DNA of 64,000 bases from Panopea generosa (GCA_029582155.1 CM055896.1:28220684-28284683), one strand, 5' to 3'; shown: positions 10,911 through 22,330, counted from the first letter of the stretch. Translations and numbers: made by a program. The notes: generated by a model not told the origin, from the letters alone.

Positions 10911-11530
10911 AGATTGGGTTGTTTTTACAAATGTAGCAAATATCATAAAAATGTCTACTTTGGGTGGTTTTTACAAATGTCATTTGGGTTTGCACAAAAT
11001 GTCAATTTGTTCAGTATAGCAAACATTTATACCAATGTTTACTTAATCAAGGCATTAACAGGCATAGAGCTAAATTTTATAAAAATTCTGTGATACTATT
11101 TTATAACTTTTTTAATATTTGCAATGTATTTTGCTCTGTTCTTTCCACCATTTTCAGCTTCCAGTGGCCACTTCAGACATGAAAGGGGACTGGCAATGCA
11201 ATTTTTGCAAAAAGATGCCATTTTGATTAATCACCATGCTTTCAACATCAAGAGTAATTTATAACAAAAGCAAATTTGTCTGTCTTGTTCTAGGTAAGTC
11301 CTTCCTGTTACCTGAAGACTATGGAACTCAATCATTTGGACTCCACATTATGTTTCTGTGAACATTTCAGCAAAATCCAACAATCAGGTTTGAGAAGTCC
11401 CCCAAACTTTTTTAAAAGAAAAGTTGATGATTATTGACGGACAACAGATGATCACAAAAGCTCATACTGAGGCTTTGGTTCAAGTGAACTAAAAACAGAA
11501 TGCTTTTAAATATAATGTATTTTTTTCCCT

Positions 11531-11536
11531 TTTATT
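11531..11536 (-). terminator. RPL21 polyadenylation signal AATAAA
   Basis: A canonical AATAAA on the minus strand lies 18 bases past the RPL21 stop codon, implying a very short 3' UTR, as is typical for ribosomal protein mRNAs. Confidence 0.75.
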
Positions 11537-11554
11537 TTGCCAGACAGTACATAT

Positions 11555-11644
11555 TTAAGCAATAAACTCATATGGTATAGGCTCTAAGACTTGTGGCTTG
11601 TTGAACTTTGTCTTGACAAAATGAGCTTCTCGTCTTGGGGCAGG
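11555..11644 (-). CDS. RPL21: RPL21 coding exon 4 (C-terminal 29 residues and stop)
   Basis: Acceptor TCTTACAG precedes [12 protein letters not shown], and the exon ends [12 protein letters not shown], the conserved L21 C-terminus. Phase 0 entry. Confidence 0.95.
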   Translation of the reverse strand, partial: PAPRREAHFVKTKFNKPQVLEPIPYEFIA

Positions 11645-14600
11645 CTGTAAGAGAAAATAAAATGAAAAGTAATCCGGCACAGATGAAATGTTATACACTC
11701 ACTTGTATCCCATGAACATATAGTGACAGCAGCAAACAAGGAATAAGTATTCATATTTAAGATGTAAAGTTTATCAAAAGTGTGCAGAATAAAATATGTA
11801 CAACAAACTGACCTTGTACTGCGTTTACAATTCTAAAGAGTTGATGTCCAAAGACAAAAATGGCTAGGAATATTTTTTAGTTTCCTTTTCAGGATTGAGA
11901 ACCCATCAAAACAAAAGACAAACCGAACACCTGCACTGCATTCTGATTTTCATGGTTAATACGTGACAAACAACAGTGGTCATTCTCAAATGGTGTGGTT
12001 AGTCAGGCCATCCTTCTAAAAATGTTTGTTTGCTGTGGTCAGACCCAATATTTTTCATGTGGGTAAATATGTAACTATGTTTTGCCAGATTTTGATTTTA
12101 TATGATTTTAAACAATAATAGACAGAAAACAGAGGTGACCATTTGGTTTCAAATTATATTCCAATGAACAGTTGTTACCAGGGCTCAGGAACCTAAATTC
12201 ATCAATATTTTGAGTCTGAGATTTAGACTCAGACTCAAAATGTCAAAAATCGTAGATTCAAATAACATCTATTACAAATTACTATATTTATTTGCAGAAA
12301 CAAGCAGTTTTAATGATTATTTAACAGAAAATGTTACAGGATCACCTTTCTTACCAATAAGTGTGTTTACAGTGTTCTACAAAAATGTAAGATGCGAGTC
12401 CCACCCCTCTCCCGAGTCCGTTTCTCAAACTCATATTATTGAAGAATTTAGATATTGAAAGCACTGTCAACCTAACACCACTTTAAAAAAGATTGATTTT
12501 CAAATTGCTGTATTTTGAAATTTAGCAATCGTAAGAATATATCGTTCTATGCAATTAATATGAAAATTGAAGAAAATATTGAATATGCAAGATTTCATCT
12601 AACGGACTGTTAAGCTAACAGAGCTATGAACAAACCAGCAAAGTCCAACGATAGCAGCAAATAATGATGGACAAATACACTTTGCTGATATCACTCGATT
12701 GAATAATTGCATTTGTTTCATAAATTCTTATTGACAATCCTGAGGAGCAGTACTCCTTAAAATATTTATGCAAGATCAAAAAATATACTTCTTGACCCAA
12801 CACAACATTTGAAATGTTATGCTACTTTTGTCAACACTGCTCATATATTCAGTATTGTATAAATGGTTCAATACCCGGTTTTTACCTGTCTCTTAACATT
12901 AAAAAATGTGCCGGCCTCCTTGGCAGTCTGTTTCTTCACTGCGTTCTCCTGAACTCGTCTCAAGAAATCAAGTCGACAGTTGGAGTGCTTCACATGTTCA
13001 ACACGGATGTTGAGTCTCTTGGGGATAATTCGGTTTCTGTTAAAAAGAAATTTGTGCAATAGTCAATATCCGTTATAAATGTTTTCACGCTCTTCAATTT
13101 AAGTTGATCAATATATTCAAACAAAGTTTAACTTCATGGCTTTACCCATGAGAGTTTTCATGAAGGCGTGGTAACCATGTCATCCTCCAGAAATATTTGT
13201 TTGCTGTGCTTCAACCCAATATTTGTCATATGGGTAAGTAGGTAGCCATTTTTTTCAGATTTTGTATTGTCACAAGGTAGCCCAACATATATTGTTCTTA
13301 TTACTTTTTTTTTTAATTTTTGCATGCAACATAAAATTGGTGTTAATCCCAAAGTCAATGCATTTACTTCCAAGTATTGACAATATACATAAAATACAGC
13401 TTAATTATGAACTTCTTCAAAGAGAATAAAATAATCAACTAAAATTTGGCATTTAAAGGTGGTGTGTCAGAAATTTGCTATAAATGTGTTGTTTGTAAAA
13501 AAAAAAGATAAAAAAAAGAATTAGAATGAATACACACACACACAACATACCACCTTTAAGAATCTGGCCATGAATTGACAGATCATCCCAACTTGAGTTA
13601 TCAAGTTCAAATTTCAATTAACATTACTGAACAGTTTCAATATCATCATCAATTATTATACCAATATACTTAAACTTTGTCTTTAGAACATTTCAAATAC
13701 AAATATTATTCATGCATTTTCTAATGAAGCAGTTTCCACTGAAGAACATAACTAGAGTCGGGACATTTTCTGAAAATGGGACCAGATTATTATCTAGAAA
13801 AGCAAAGAAACCCTTTAATAACGTTTACATCGTAATGAAATATTTGTCAACCTTATTCAATGCAAACTTGGTAAGTAATTGATCCAGCATTTATATCAAT
13901 TTATATTTAGAGCCAGATATAACACTTCAGATATACTATATTATATTTCAATGTAACAATACTTACCCAATAAGTTTGTTAACGATAACACCAACTGCGT
14001 GTTGTGTAACATTGAAAACTCGGCCAGTTTTACCATGATAAACTTTGTGTGGCATACCTTTCTGGACTGCACCATTGCCCTAAAATATTAAACATATATT
14101 AAATCACCTTCACCTGAATTACATATTTTTTTTTCTGAATGGGGTTTAATGCCATTTCCGACACATTTCAGGTTATATATGGCATGTCCAGTTTTACTGG
14201 TGGAGGAAGACCCCCCCTCCCCCCAGAGTCTGAATCAGACTGAGTAGAACCACCGTCCTTCCGCAAGTAACTGGAAACTTTCTCACATAAAAGTTTTTGG
14301 AGCAATCAAGACTCTAACCTAAAACCTTAGCGGTGAGAGGCAAGTGATCTTGAGACGGCACCTTAGACCACGGAGGATCCTTCGTCTGAATTAAAACTAG
14401 CACAATACCAATTTAACATTTAAAAGCATGGACAAGTTTTAGTATGATCAATGAAAATTCAATTAACATCAAAAGAGATGCAATACTATATCAGGATATT
14501 GGTCTCATACTTTTTAATAAACAAAGTATGTGCATAGTATGTTGTTGTATGGTGTTTAGCGTTGTTTTCAACAATTTTTCAGTCATATCTCAGCAGTCTA

Positions 14601-16353
14601 CTTGAGACAGTATTCTTAGCGCCGTCACACTGGAGTATCATGCCACAGAAACATGGTATGATACCCAACCCAGTCACATTATACTGACACCGGGCCGACC
14701 AGACCTAGAACTCTCCTCTAAATGCTGAGCGTCAAGCGAGAAAGCTTCTAGTACCATTTTTAAAGTCTTTGGTATGACCCGGCCAGTGATCGAACCCATG
14801 ACCTTCCACATGCGAGGAAGACGCTCTACCACTAGACCATGCTGCGGTCATGTGCATAGTAGCAAAGTTAATTACATGATCTTCTTGCATAATGGTGAAT
14901 AGTTCCGAGTAGTACTGTTCATTAAACAAAAAGACATGTTTGATCTTTTTTTTTTTTTTGAATGGTGTTTAACGCCATTTTCAACACATTTCAGGTTATA
15001 TATGGCATATCCAGTTTTACTGGTGGAGGAAGACCTCAGACTGAGTCAGACTGAGTAGAACCACCGTCCTTCCGCAAGTAACTGGAAACTTTCTCACATA
15101 AAGTTTTTGGAGCGAGCGGGACTCGAACCTACGACCATAGCGGTGAGAGGTAAGTGATCTTGAGATGGCGCCTTAGACCACTCGGCCACGGAGGACCCTT
15201 GGTTTGATCTTGAAGAAAAACTATCCAAGAAATGGAGCAAATAAAAAAACTGAAACATTTTTAAGACTATGTAAATCATTGTACATTATTTGTAAAGAAT
15301 ATGGAATTTTTTTGCAACTGTGCCAATAGTTTAAAATAATCAGGGGATAAAACCTAAAACTTAACATTTTGTAGATAAAGTTATTAAACATAAAGATCAA
15401 GGTCAACTCCCCAAAAATATGCTGCATTGTTTTGAATAGTAATAACCATTTCATAACAAATTTTGGGACTCAGACTGTCTCTGAGCCAGTGTTTCTAAGG
15501 CCATAATAAATTAATTGCTAGATTATCATCCCGCTCGCTCCCTTATTTTCATGCTGCCCGACCCTTTTTTATTTTCATTAAAAACACACACACACACACA
15601 AAAACAATCCTTCCACCCCACCTCCTCAGAAAAAATTGGATGATGATCTAGCAATTAATTTATAATGACCCAAGAAACGGATTACATTCTTTTGTAGACT
15701 GAATTAGTTACCCATATAAATCAAGGTCTGTAAGAATGGTTCTGAGCAATACTGATCTATTTAAAAGCTATCGACCATATTTGGTGACACTAGTCTGAGA
15801 ACCGAGCTGAATGAAAGAAGTTGGCATTGAATTCCTCGTGCCAACGCCAACTTGCAAGTAACCCCTGTCCTTTCAGTACAAATTTTAATATTGAGGGAAT
15901 ATAGCTAACAAGACTTAATAATTTGACACTATTGATCAATTGAATATTTAGCTTCATTTTTATGCCATTGATAGCTAACAGACAATCAGTTAACCTAACC
16001 ACTGTTTCTTGGGATCCTGAAAGGTTAACCAGTTCTCAAGCACACCCCATCTCTGCAAGTAACTAATAACTTTCCCACTTGAATCAGCGGTGAGAGACGA
16101 AAAATAATGAGACACAATATCGTATATCAATCATCACAGAGACTATTGCCAGCAGGGTTTCGAACTCACGACCCCTGGATTGATAGTCAGATGCTGACAC
16201 TATTGTGCTGAAATAATTACAAACCTTGATATCAACAATATCTCCACGTTTGTACACTTTCATGTACGTGGACAGTGGAATAACTCCCTTTGTCTTGAAC
16301 TTGCGAGAGAACATGTACCGTGTACCACGGCGGTATCCCTTTGTGTTGGTCAT
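11555..16353 (-). CDS. RPL21: 60S ribosomal protein L21 (eL21), complete, four coding exons
   Basis: Structural protein of the large subunit of the cytosolic ribosome. Coding exons in gene order are 16353-16225, 14079-13967, 13036-12886 and 11644-11555, all with GT/AG borders and matching phases (0, 2, 0). They join to 160 residues, the same length as vertebrate L21. The start [17 protein letters not shown], the middle [30 protein letters not shown] and the ending [10 protein letters not shown] are diagnostic. No stop, frameshift or lost block is seen, so it should be functional. Regulation is probably by a 5'TOP leader (exon at 18319-18346). Its introns have absorbed SINEs and hairpin elements. 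It points away from the USP12/46 gene, whose start lies about 4.2 kb from its own leader. Confidence 0.97.
11991..12098 (-). ncRNA. Segment in RPL21 intron shared with a second intron; possible intronic RNA (copy A)
   Basis: About 100 bp, homologous in the same orientation to 13166-13264 in the neighbouring RPL21 intron. Shared words on the plus strand are TTTGTTTGCTGTG, CCCAATATTT and CAGATTTTG. In transcript orientation both copies keep a small hairpin with ACCCA/TGGGT arms. Vertebrate RPL21 introns host snoRNAs, so a snoRNA pair is possible, but I see no clean C/D or H/ACA boxes. An old interspersed repeat is an equal alternative. Confidence 0.25.
12886..13036 (-). CDS. RPL21: RPL21 coding exon 3
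   Basis: Encodes the end of a split Gly codon, then [18 protein letters not shown] through GTFFNVKRQ. Acceptor TTTTTAACAG, donor CAG|GTAAAA. 151 bases, which restores the frame after exon 2. Confidence 0.95.
13166..13264 (-). ncRNA. Segment in RPL21 intron shared with a second intron; possible intronic RNA (copy B)
   Basis: The partner of 11991-12098, in the intron between coding exons 2 and 3. The ACCCA..TGGGT hairpin is preserved while loop and flanks vary. Classification is uncertain. Confidence 0.25.
13967..14079 (-). CDS. RPL21: RPL21 coding exon 2
   Basis: Encodes [20 protein letters not shown] to VNKLI plus two bases of a Gly codon. Acceptor ATTTTAG, donor G|GTAAGT. 113 bases. Confidence 0.95.
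14122..14385 (-). mobile_element. tRNA-derived SINE (family B), in RPL21 intron
   Basis: Same family as 14946-15198: GTTTAATGCCATTT body, CAAGTAACTGGAAACTTTCTC segment, and a tRNA-like head on the minus strand. The A-box region has lost about 9 bases and a C-rich tract has expanded. CTGAATTA flanks both ends (14114-14121 and 14386-14393), a probable 8-bp target-site duplication. Confidence 0.85.
14540..14850 (-). mobile_element. tRNA-derived SINE (family C) with 11-bp target-site duplication
   Basis: The minus-strand head has TCTAGTGGTAGAGCGTC (A box) and GGGTTCGATCA (B box), followed by a body shared with 31191-31445 and 60888-61112. TGTGCATAGTA flanks it exactly at 14529-14539 and 14851-14861. 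Lies in an RPL21 intron. Confidence 0.9.
14946..15198 (-). mobile_element. tRNA-derived SINE (family B) with 10-bp target-site duplication
   Basis: The minus-strand head reads GTGGCCGAGTGGTCTAAGGC (A box) with GGTTCGAGTCCCGC (B box), like tRNA-Leu/Ser. The body ends in a poly-A tail, seen as poly-T on the plus strand. GTTTGATCTT flanks at 14938-14947 and 15202-15211. The intact boxes and exact duplication suggest a young copy. Lies in an RPL21 intron. Confidence 0.92.
15491..15678. mobile_element. MITE-like hairpin element, about 40-bp terminal inverted repeats
   Basis: Left arm 15491-15531 and right arm 15638-15678 are inverted copies (ATAAATTAATTGCTAGAT core, about four mismatches in 41). 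The centre holds an (AC)n run and C-rich sequence. Non-coding; inside an RPL21 intron. Confidence 0.75.
15985..16215 (-). mobile_element. tRNA-derived SINE (family D), degenerate, in RPL21 intron
   Basis: Shares TTAACCTAACCACT, TGCAAGTAACT, TTTCCCACT and CACAGAGACT with the copy at 45178-45410. The minus-strand head keeps a B-box remnant (GTTTCGAA in antisense). This body type is familiar from heterodont bivalve genomes. Confidence 0.75.
16225..16353 (-). CDS. RPL21: RPL21 coding exon 1 (start codon)
   Basis: 43 codons, [10 protein letters not shown] to GDIVDIK. The ATG sits 10 bases after an acceptor (TTTTCTTAG), so the 5' leader begins in an upstream exon. Donor AAG|GTTTGT. Confidence 0.96.
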
Positions 16354-16743
16354 CTTGGTTTGTTCTAAGAAAACAAAATTTCAATTAATTTTCATTCACC
16401 TAAAAAATATACCGATATGAATATATATTAGCTATATCAAACATATGAATATGTGGTGTTTTGTCGACAAATATTTATTCATTCTTATTGAATTTGAAAA
16501 TATCAATACACATCATCATATAATTATATAAATAAGGGCAAAACGATGCACAAAATCATAAAATGTGTCTAATATTTTAATACTGCAGGCACAGAAAATA
16601 AGTTATCAACATTTTATGTCAATGTGTACTATACAACAAATCAAAAATAACATATTTCAAAGGGTCATAAAACCATATTAAGTCCATGGAGAAAAATAAC
16701 ATTGACCGATTATTTACTGTAGGATCGTATACTAATAATTTGC

Positions 16744-17060
16744 AAGTGTTTCCATTCCTTAAGAGTTACACAAATGCCTGTACCTCTGACAAGCATAGTT
16801 TCTGCATGAAGTGCATGAGCACCAATTTGGCTGTAAAAATCTGTGCAAAATGTTTTACATACTAAGACATGTTGTTAATAACCTGACACAACCACAAAGT
16901 TAAAATGTCAAATGGCTTGTTTAAAGTTTCACAAATGAAATGAAGTCTTTTAACTTTTTGATTGTGTCAGGTTATTAAGGTGTCTATGTGAAACATTTTG
17001 CATGGATTTTTTGCCAGAAGTACAGGCATTTTAGGTAATCGTTAACAAATGGAAACACTT
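16744..17060. mobile_element. Foldback element, about 317 bp, in RPL21 intron 1
   Basis: AAGTGTTTCCATT at 16744 is inverted at 17048-17060. Inverted similarity continues inward: ATGCCTGTAC, TGCAAAATGTTT, and AATAACCTGACACAA near 16880 against its reverse complement near 16964. The arms are about 140 bp and imperfect, around a loop of about 40 bp. No ORF. Confidence 0.7.
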
Positions 17061-18318
17061 ATTTCCAACTGAAAGTCATCAGACCTTGACGATTATCAGC
17101 GGCTATGTTACTCATAAATTACATTGTCCCAAGCTGTATGATTTTTCTCTTCAGTGGTTGCTAGAAACGGCCGACACAAATAACTTTTTCTGCACTTGCT
17201 CAGATGCTTTGAAAATTTCTAATGTACAATACTAAAGCAGATTGGTTATTATATCAGCCCAATTGTACCGAGTACTGTATGAAAACCAGTCCAGATAGAT
17301 TCTCAATAATCAATAATAAACGAAAATTGTGGAAAGGAACAACCTATTGATCATATATTCAGAATAAAAAACACGTCATTTTTTATATCAAACAATGTGA
17401 AATAATGCAGAAAACCTGCATGAATGGAAATCCTGATAATAATCTTCAGAGTAAGAGTTAAAAAATGGGGCGGTCCACTCTTACCCGTCCTCCCTAGGCC
17501 ATAATGGCAGTAGTGGTCTCTTTATTTATTTTCACAGTAATTCCTCTAGGTATATCTATCTATCCAGGTACTGATACTGCAATACCCTCTTGCGAGGAAT
17601 ATATGTGCAGGCACAAAATGCACAGGTTTACAGGCATTTGAATCACTCATTAACACAGAAGTTCTGTGAGATATATAACGCAGACTGGGTACAAATCTCC
17701 CTGTACATGAGTCAAACTACTTTAAATTCACTCAGATGTATTGCATGCTTTCACAGTACCTTGCCCGACTAAAGTAAAAACCTGTGGCCTAGAGCAAGCA
17801 TGCCAATCACCAAATTTTTTCTCTCTTTAAAGGCCCTCCTAAAATATTTATTTACTGAGGACCTATGTGTATATTTTTCAAGGGAATTTAACGATGGAAT
17901 CAATTTCTTGCATTAGCATAAAATCACTTTAGCCATAATTTATATATCTGAAGAATGAATGCCCTGTACTCATTGAAAAAACATCTATCAACTTAACTTC
18001 ACTCTGCAGCTGTAGCAATAAACATAATCAAATGAAACCAGTCAAGTATGATGAATGTTGTACTAGTAACATATGTACTGAAACAAGTCCACGTTTTTTG
18101 TCCGCGAAAACTGCTGACAATGCCGACCAAGTAAAAACGGAAACCATGTGTATGATTTTATCTAGAACATTTTACTAATTTAAGACCATATTATCGAAAA
18201 ATAAGACTTAACCTAAAATAAAAATATCATGGGAACTGTCTTATTTTATACAATTGAATGTTTCAACCATTATAAGACGGTAATTCACGATTAATCAAGA
18301 GAGGTAAAATTAACACAC
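17061..18318. other. RPL21 intron 1, remainder
   Basis: AT-rich intronic sequence without a recognisable gene or repeat family. Small ORFs have no support. Confidence 0.5.
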
Positions 18319-18346
18319 CGTGCTATGGCCGACCGGAAAGAAAAAG
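18319..18346 (-). promoter_or_regulatory. RPL21: Probable RPL21 5'TOP leader exon and transcription start
   Basis: On the minus strand a CCTTTTTCTTTCC pyrimidine tract is followed by GGTCGGCCATAGCACG and a GT donor (GTGTGT). A C followed by an unbroken pyrimidine run is the TOP signature of ribosomal protein mRNAs, placing their translation under mTOR/LARP1-type control. The exon would be only about 28 bases, joined to the 10-base leader before the ATG across an intron of about 1.95 kb. The call rests on motif and position only. Confidence 0.55.
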
Positions 18347-20589
18347 GATCGACATGCGCAATTCGTCTATTATTTAAAATTGACAAATATTTTTGTTATT
18401 TGTTACTTTTATTTTAATATGCTTTATTTTTTAGTTAAAAACGTGGATTTAATTTTTATTTTTTTAATATATATATATAAATTTAAGAAAAATATGCTGG
18501 GGTGTTGTAGACTGTATCGATTCTAGATGCGCCTCACAAATATGTTATGCCTCTGTGGTTGTCATAAGTACAGGATCAAAGACAACTCTTCTTGCAATTT
18601 GAGACAACTCGTGCCATATACTATAAAGACTGGTGGATTTTACCCTCGCAGCTTTGCTCCAAGGCATTTTGGCGAGGATGATCGGGTGCAAGGTTTGATT
18701 GATTGATTCTTTTATTCCTCCATAAATGTATACAGGAGAGTATAAGCGTACAGACAAGGTTAAATAATGTACATGCACATACAAACACATATTTACATAA
18801 TTACAAATGGAAAGAAAAACAAAAGTTATACACATATATTAAAACATCCCTAGCCGTACATGTAAATGTAAATTTAATACAGTATTATTACAGATAATGT
18901 TACAGTCAGTCCGCCTTCGCTCGTAATTTCAAAGGAAGAAGACATTCGAAGAGAATTATGTATCTTGTTGAAACGAAATGCAAGATGACAAAACATGCGT
19001 GACATGCTGTTTGTGAAGCAATATAAATGTATATAGTCTATAAATGTTAAAAGCCGGAGTTTACTTTATTGGAAAAACAAAACAGTAATTAATAATTGGT
19101 ATAAAAGGTGTAGCTAAGCTACTGGTCTACTTAATTTTGTAAACATAAACATATGGTTTGGATTGATGTCTGTTTGAACTGCCGATTTATAACAGATAAG
19201 TGTATCTCAGGTAATGGATGCATGCTAATTGTTATTTAAAAAATCAAGGTTGAATAAGTTTGAATAAACTTTAGATCTACAGTATTAAACTTAATTTCTA
19301 AAACATTATCATTTAATTGCTTCTTCTTTAATAATTATATACTAAAATCAGAGACATATGAACATGTAATTAAGTCAGTGACTACTTAAAATTCATGAAT
19401 ACTTGTTATCGGTCATTTATCCATGATTCGTAGTTCGCATTTAACCACTTTCTTAATTAAGGTCAAGGGAGCTGCAGCATGCTAGTTTGTTTACAAACAT
19501 TGGTCTTATGACAAATCATAACTTGTTTGCTCTTCCCCCAAAAAAATCAATTGTTTCTCTTACTGATTGTCTGTTGAAAGCAATTAATGATAAATTACAG
19601 CAGAGTTTCTTTTGAAGCTGTCAGGAACTGTGAGTAACATTACGACAATCATGTATGACAAATTCCAAAATTTCAATTGTTTTTAATTTGAAAAATACTC
19701 TCCCAGATCTAAATGTGTTTTAAAAATAAAGATAAACACCCCCACTGCCATTATCTATCTATTATAGCCTATGTAGATATTAAGATAACTTGTTCCATCA
19801 AATGACATGTCGTCCCAAATCCTTTAAAAAATGTAGTTAAATCATCTTATAGTAATTTTGAATGAATCATGGACGGTATCACGTGAACAAAGATGGGGGA
19901 ATCTGTACATGGTTGACGTTGTGTTTTTAAACACTCAGTTACCATGAAGATTATGGTGGATTTCCAGCAGTAGAGGGGGTGTTTTAACTAATCGTCCTAG
20001 CTTTGATACTCTAGGCAGGATTGTCAAGTTTGATGTCACACGTGCCAACGATTTATATATCAACAATTACAGCAGTCTACAACACAGCAGTATGGCTGAT
20101 ACTTCTATTAATATCACTAACCAGCAGCCTTCAATAATCTACATATGTAGCATATTTAAATAAACATCAACAAAAAATCAACTTTATCTTGGAAATCGTC
20201 TTTTTTCAGCCAGTGGGCAACCAATCTTACCATACCAGGAAAATATATTCTAGACTAGTTATAAAATTGTATTAAAAACAGTAAATTTACGTTGTATAAT
20301 TTCAATAGAAATATTAATTTATATACACAGAAGCGGATTCAGGATTTCATTTTAAAGGGGCACAACACAAAATCTAAATTGACACACGTGTTCTTCAGTA
20401 GAAATATAGTGAATTTAATAAAATATGGTGTGGGGGCGAGGCGTACGTCGTTTTTCGAAAGAGTAGAGTATATCCGCTATTGATACAAGATTACATGAAG
20501 TAAAAATTGTTTAATGTTAAAAGAGTTTGTATGACAACAAGCAGTATTTAAGCGCTCTCTATTTTTAGAATGGGGATTTCATTTCAAGT
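18347..20589. other. Intergenic between RPL21 and the LINE relic
   Basis: No gene was recognised. Near 18696-18740 a minus-strand GGAATAAAAGAATCAATCAATCA resembles the 3' tail of a decayed LINE. The rest is AT-rich unique-looking sequence. The RPL21 promoter must lie just above 18346, but no further motif stands out. Confidence 0.5.
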
Positions 20590-20705
20590 TTACCACTCCA
20601 ATTTAAATATCGATTTTGTCACGTTATGGTGGATTTGACATATATCTATCTTTATATTTTGCCACAGGCCTTCACAGGCATAATCGGGCAGCTGTGCGTC
20701 GTGTC
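20590..20705 (-). repeat. Dispersed repeat, inverted copy of 54083-54150
   Basis: The minus strand reads CAGCTGCCCGATTATGCCTGTGAAG...GTGGCAAAATATAAAGATA, closely matching plus-strand 54086-54150. The adjacent part (TTTACCACTC ... GGTGGATTTGACATAT) is also related, inverted, to 30610-30720. It is an interspersed repeat, not a gene. Confidence 0.7.
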
Positions 20706-22330
20706 TTATATTAATAGAACAAGAAAAAGTAAAGCATAATACGGATAAGGGTAAAAATAGTGTAAAGGTGTTAAAACAGTGCGACAAGATAAAAGAAGAT
20801 TACAAACAAACTCAAAATGCTCATGGTTTAGTGTGCTGTAGCTGGCTAACCGCAAGTTTGAATGAATCAAAGTCTTGCAGGAGTACAGCATCTGCAGGTA
20901 ACGAGTTCCACTGTACTATAGTAAGGATAAAGAATGAATACTTGTAGTAATCAACCCTAGCGTGAATTTGTTTGAAAGACATAGAAAGACAATACCTTGA
21001 TACCCGGTGGTTAGCTTCAAAGTAATAAGATATAGAGATGGCGATCAACTCATGAACCATTTTGTAAAGGAGGCATAAACGCGAAACTGCCCGGCGCTGC
21101 TCTAAGGTTCTCCAACCCAGTCTTTCTAACATGTTAGTAACACTGGAGTAATGGGAATAATCATTCATGGTCCAGCGTGCTGCACGTCTCTGAACTCTTT
21201 CAAGTTTGTCAATATTGGACCTGGTGTGGGGGCCAAAAATCGTACTTGCATACTCTAACTGGGGGCGGACCAAGGTTTTGTAAGCACACTCTCTGATCTT
21301 GGGTGACTTTACCTTGATGTTCCTCTTGACAAAGCCTAGGGTGCTGTTGGCCTTGGCTGCAACTCTGTCTATGTGGGTGTTCCATGACAAATTATTTGAG
21401 ATATCTACACCAAGATAACGAGCATTCTCAGTTGTCTTTAGAATCTGTCCATGAAGTATGTACCTTGTGGGTTTGGGGTTTTTCAACCTTGTTATTGTAT
21501 TAAAGTCTGGTAGAGCGTATAATCAAGTAGGCCTTAAGTAAAAGGGAAGGTATAACACAACACGTGTATATGCTACAAGATCTAAGTTTATTCTGGGAGG
21601 AACCTTAACATAAGGCGGGGATTCCTGGAGCATGCGCATATGTAAGTAGACTGGCACCTGGGTATTATTACAGTTATGTGGACAACTTCACATTTTGATG
21701 GATTGAATTCCATATCCCACAAGGCTTCCCATCTCTGAAGTTTGTCAAGGTCAGTCTGTAAAGTCTGATTGTCTGTCTTGTCATCGTTGATAGTAAGGTT
21801 GTATCATCTGCGAATAGCCTTACTTGTGAGGTGATACTTTCGGGCAGATCATTAATGTAGGCAAGGAATAAGATAGGATCCAAGACAGAACCCTGGGGTA
21901 CCCCTGAAGTGACTTCAATTTTATCAGATTCCTTACCCTCAATAACTACAGTCTGTGTCCGGTCAATGAGAAATGCTCTTATCCAGTGTAGAAGCGTTAC
22001 CTTGGACTCCATAGGACTTGAGTTTGTGGAGCAGTTTCTCATGGTTAACCTTGTCAAATGCCTTGCTAAAGTCTAGGAGGATGAGGTCTGTTTGCTTACC
22101 TTCGCTGCAACATTTTGCCAAATCCTCTACTAGCATAGCAAGCTGTGTTTCACAAGATCTTTTCTCTCTAAAACATGCTGCATGTAATTTAGTATGTTGT
22201 TTCTGTTCAGATGCTTGACTAGGTTTGAGGCTACTATATGCTCAAGCTTCTTACAAAGAATGCAGGTGAGAGAAATTGGGCGGTAATTAGCCGCGACATA
22301 CCACACCATTCGGAATTTATTTATCAATGA
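20706..22330 (-). pseudogene. Decayed CR1/L2-like LINE (RT and C-terminal part)
   Basis: A 5'-truncated LINE on the minus strand. It enters in the RT domain at ANYRPISLTC (about 22290) and runs through GVPQGSVLDPILFLAYIND and RLFADDTTLL (about 21830-21900). The C-terminal part lies at 21486-20821, with ARYLGVDISNNLSWNTHI and VQRRAARW. Frameshifts separate the blocks, and a 177-bp solo LTR (21496-21672) interrupts it. It differs clearly from the intact LINE at 1-4.7 kb, so it belongs to another family or lineage. It is not functional. Confidence 0.9.
21496..21672 (-). mobile_element. Solo LTR, 177 bp, Steamer-like, inserted in the LINE relic
   Basis: The insert starts TG and ends CA and is bounded by an exact 5-bp target-site duplication (GTTAT at 21491-21495 and 21673-21677). 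Removing it rejoins the LINE coding frame between VHIT and the N-K-P-T-R-Y region. On the minus strand it holds AATAAA about mid-way, as expected of an LTR polyadenylation signal. No internal region remains, so it arose by LTR-LTR recombination. Its length equals the LTR length I recall for Steamer, the Ty3/gypsy-type retrotransposon of soft-shell clam leukaemia. That identity is from memory of length, not from an alignment. Confidence 0.8.

Noticed and set aside
18545..18835. 96-codon minus-strand open frame
   Set aside because: It overlaps a probable LINE 3' tail (CAATCAATCA) and has no family similarity.
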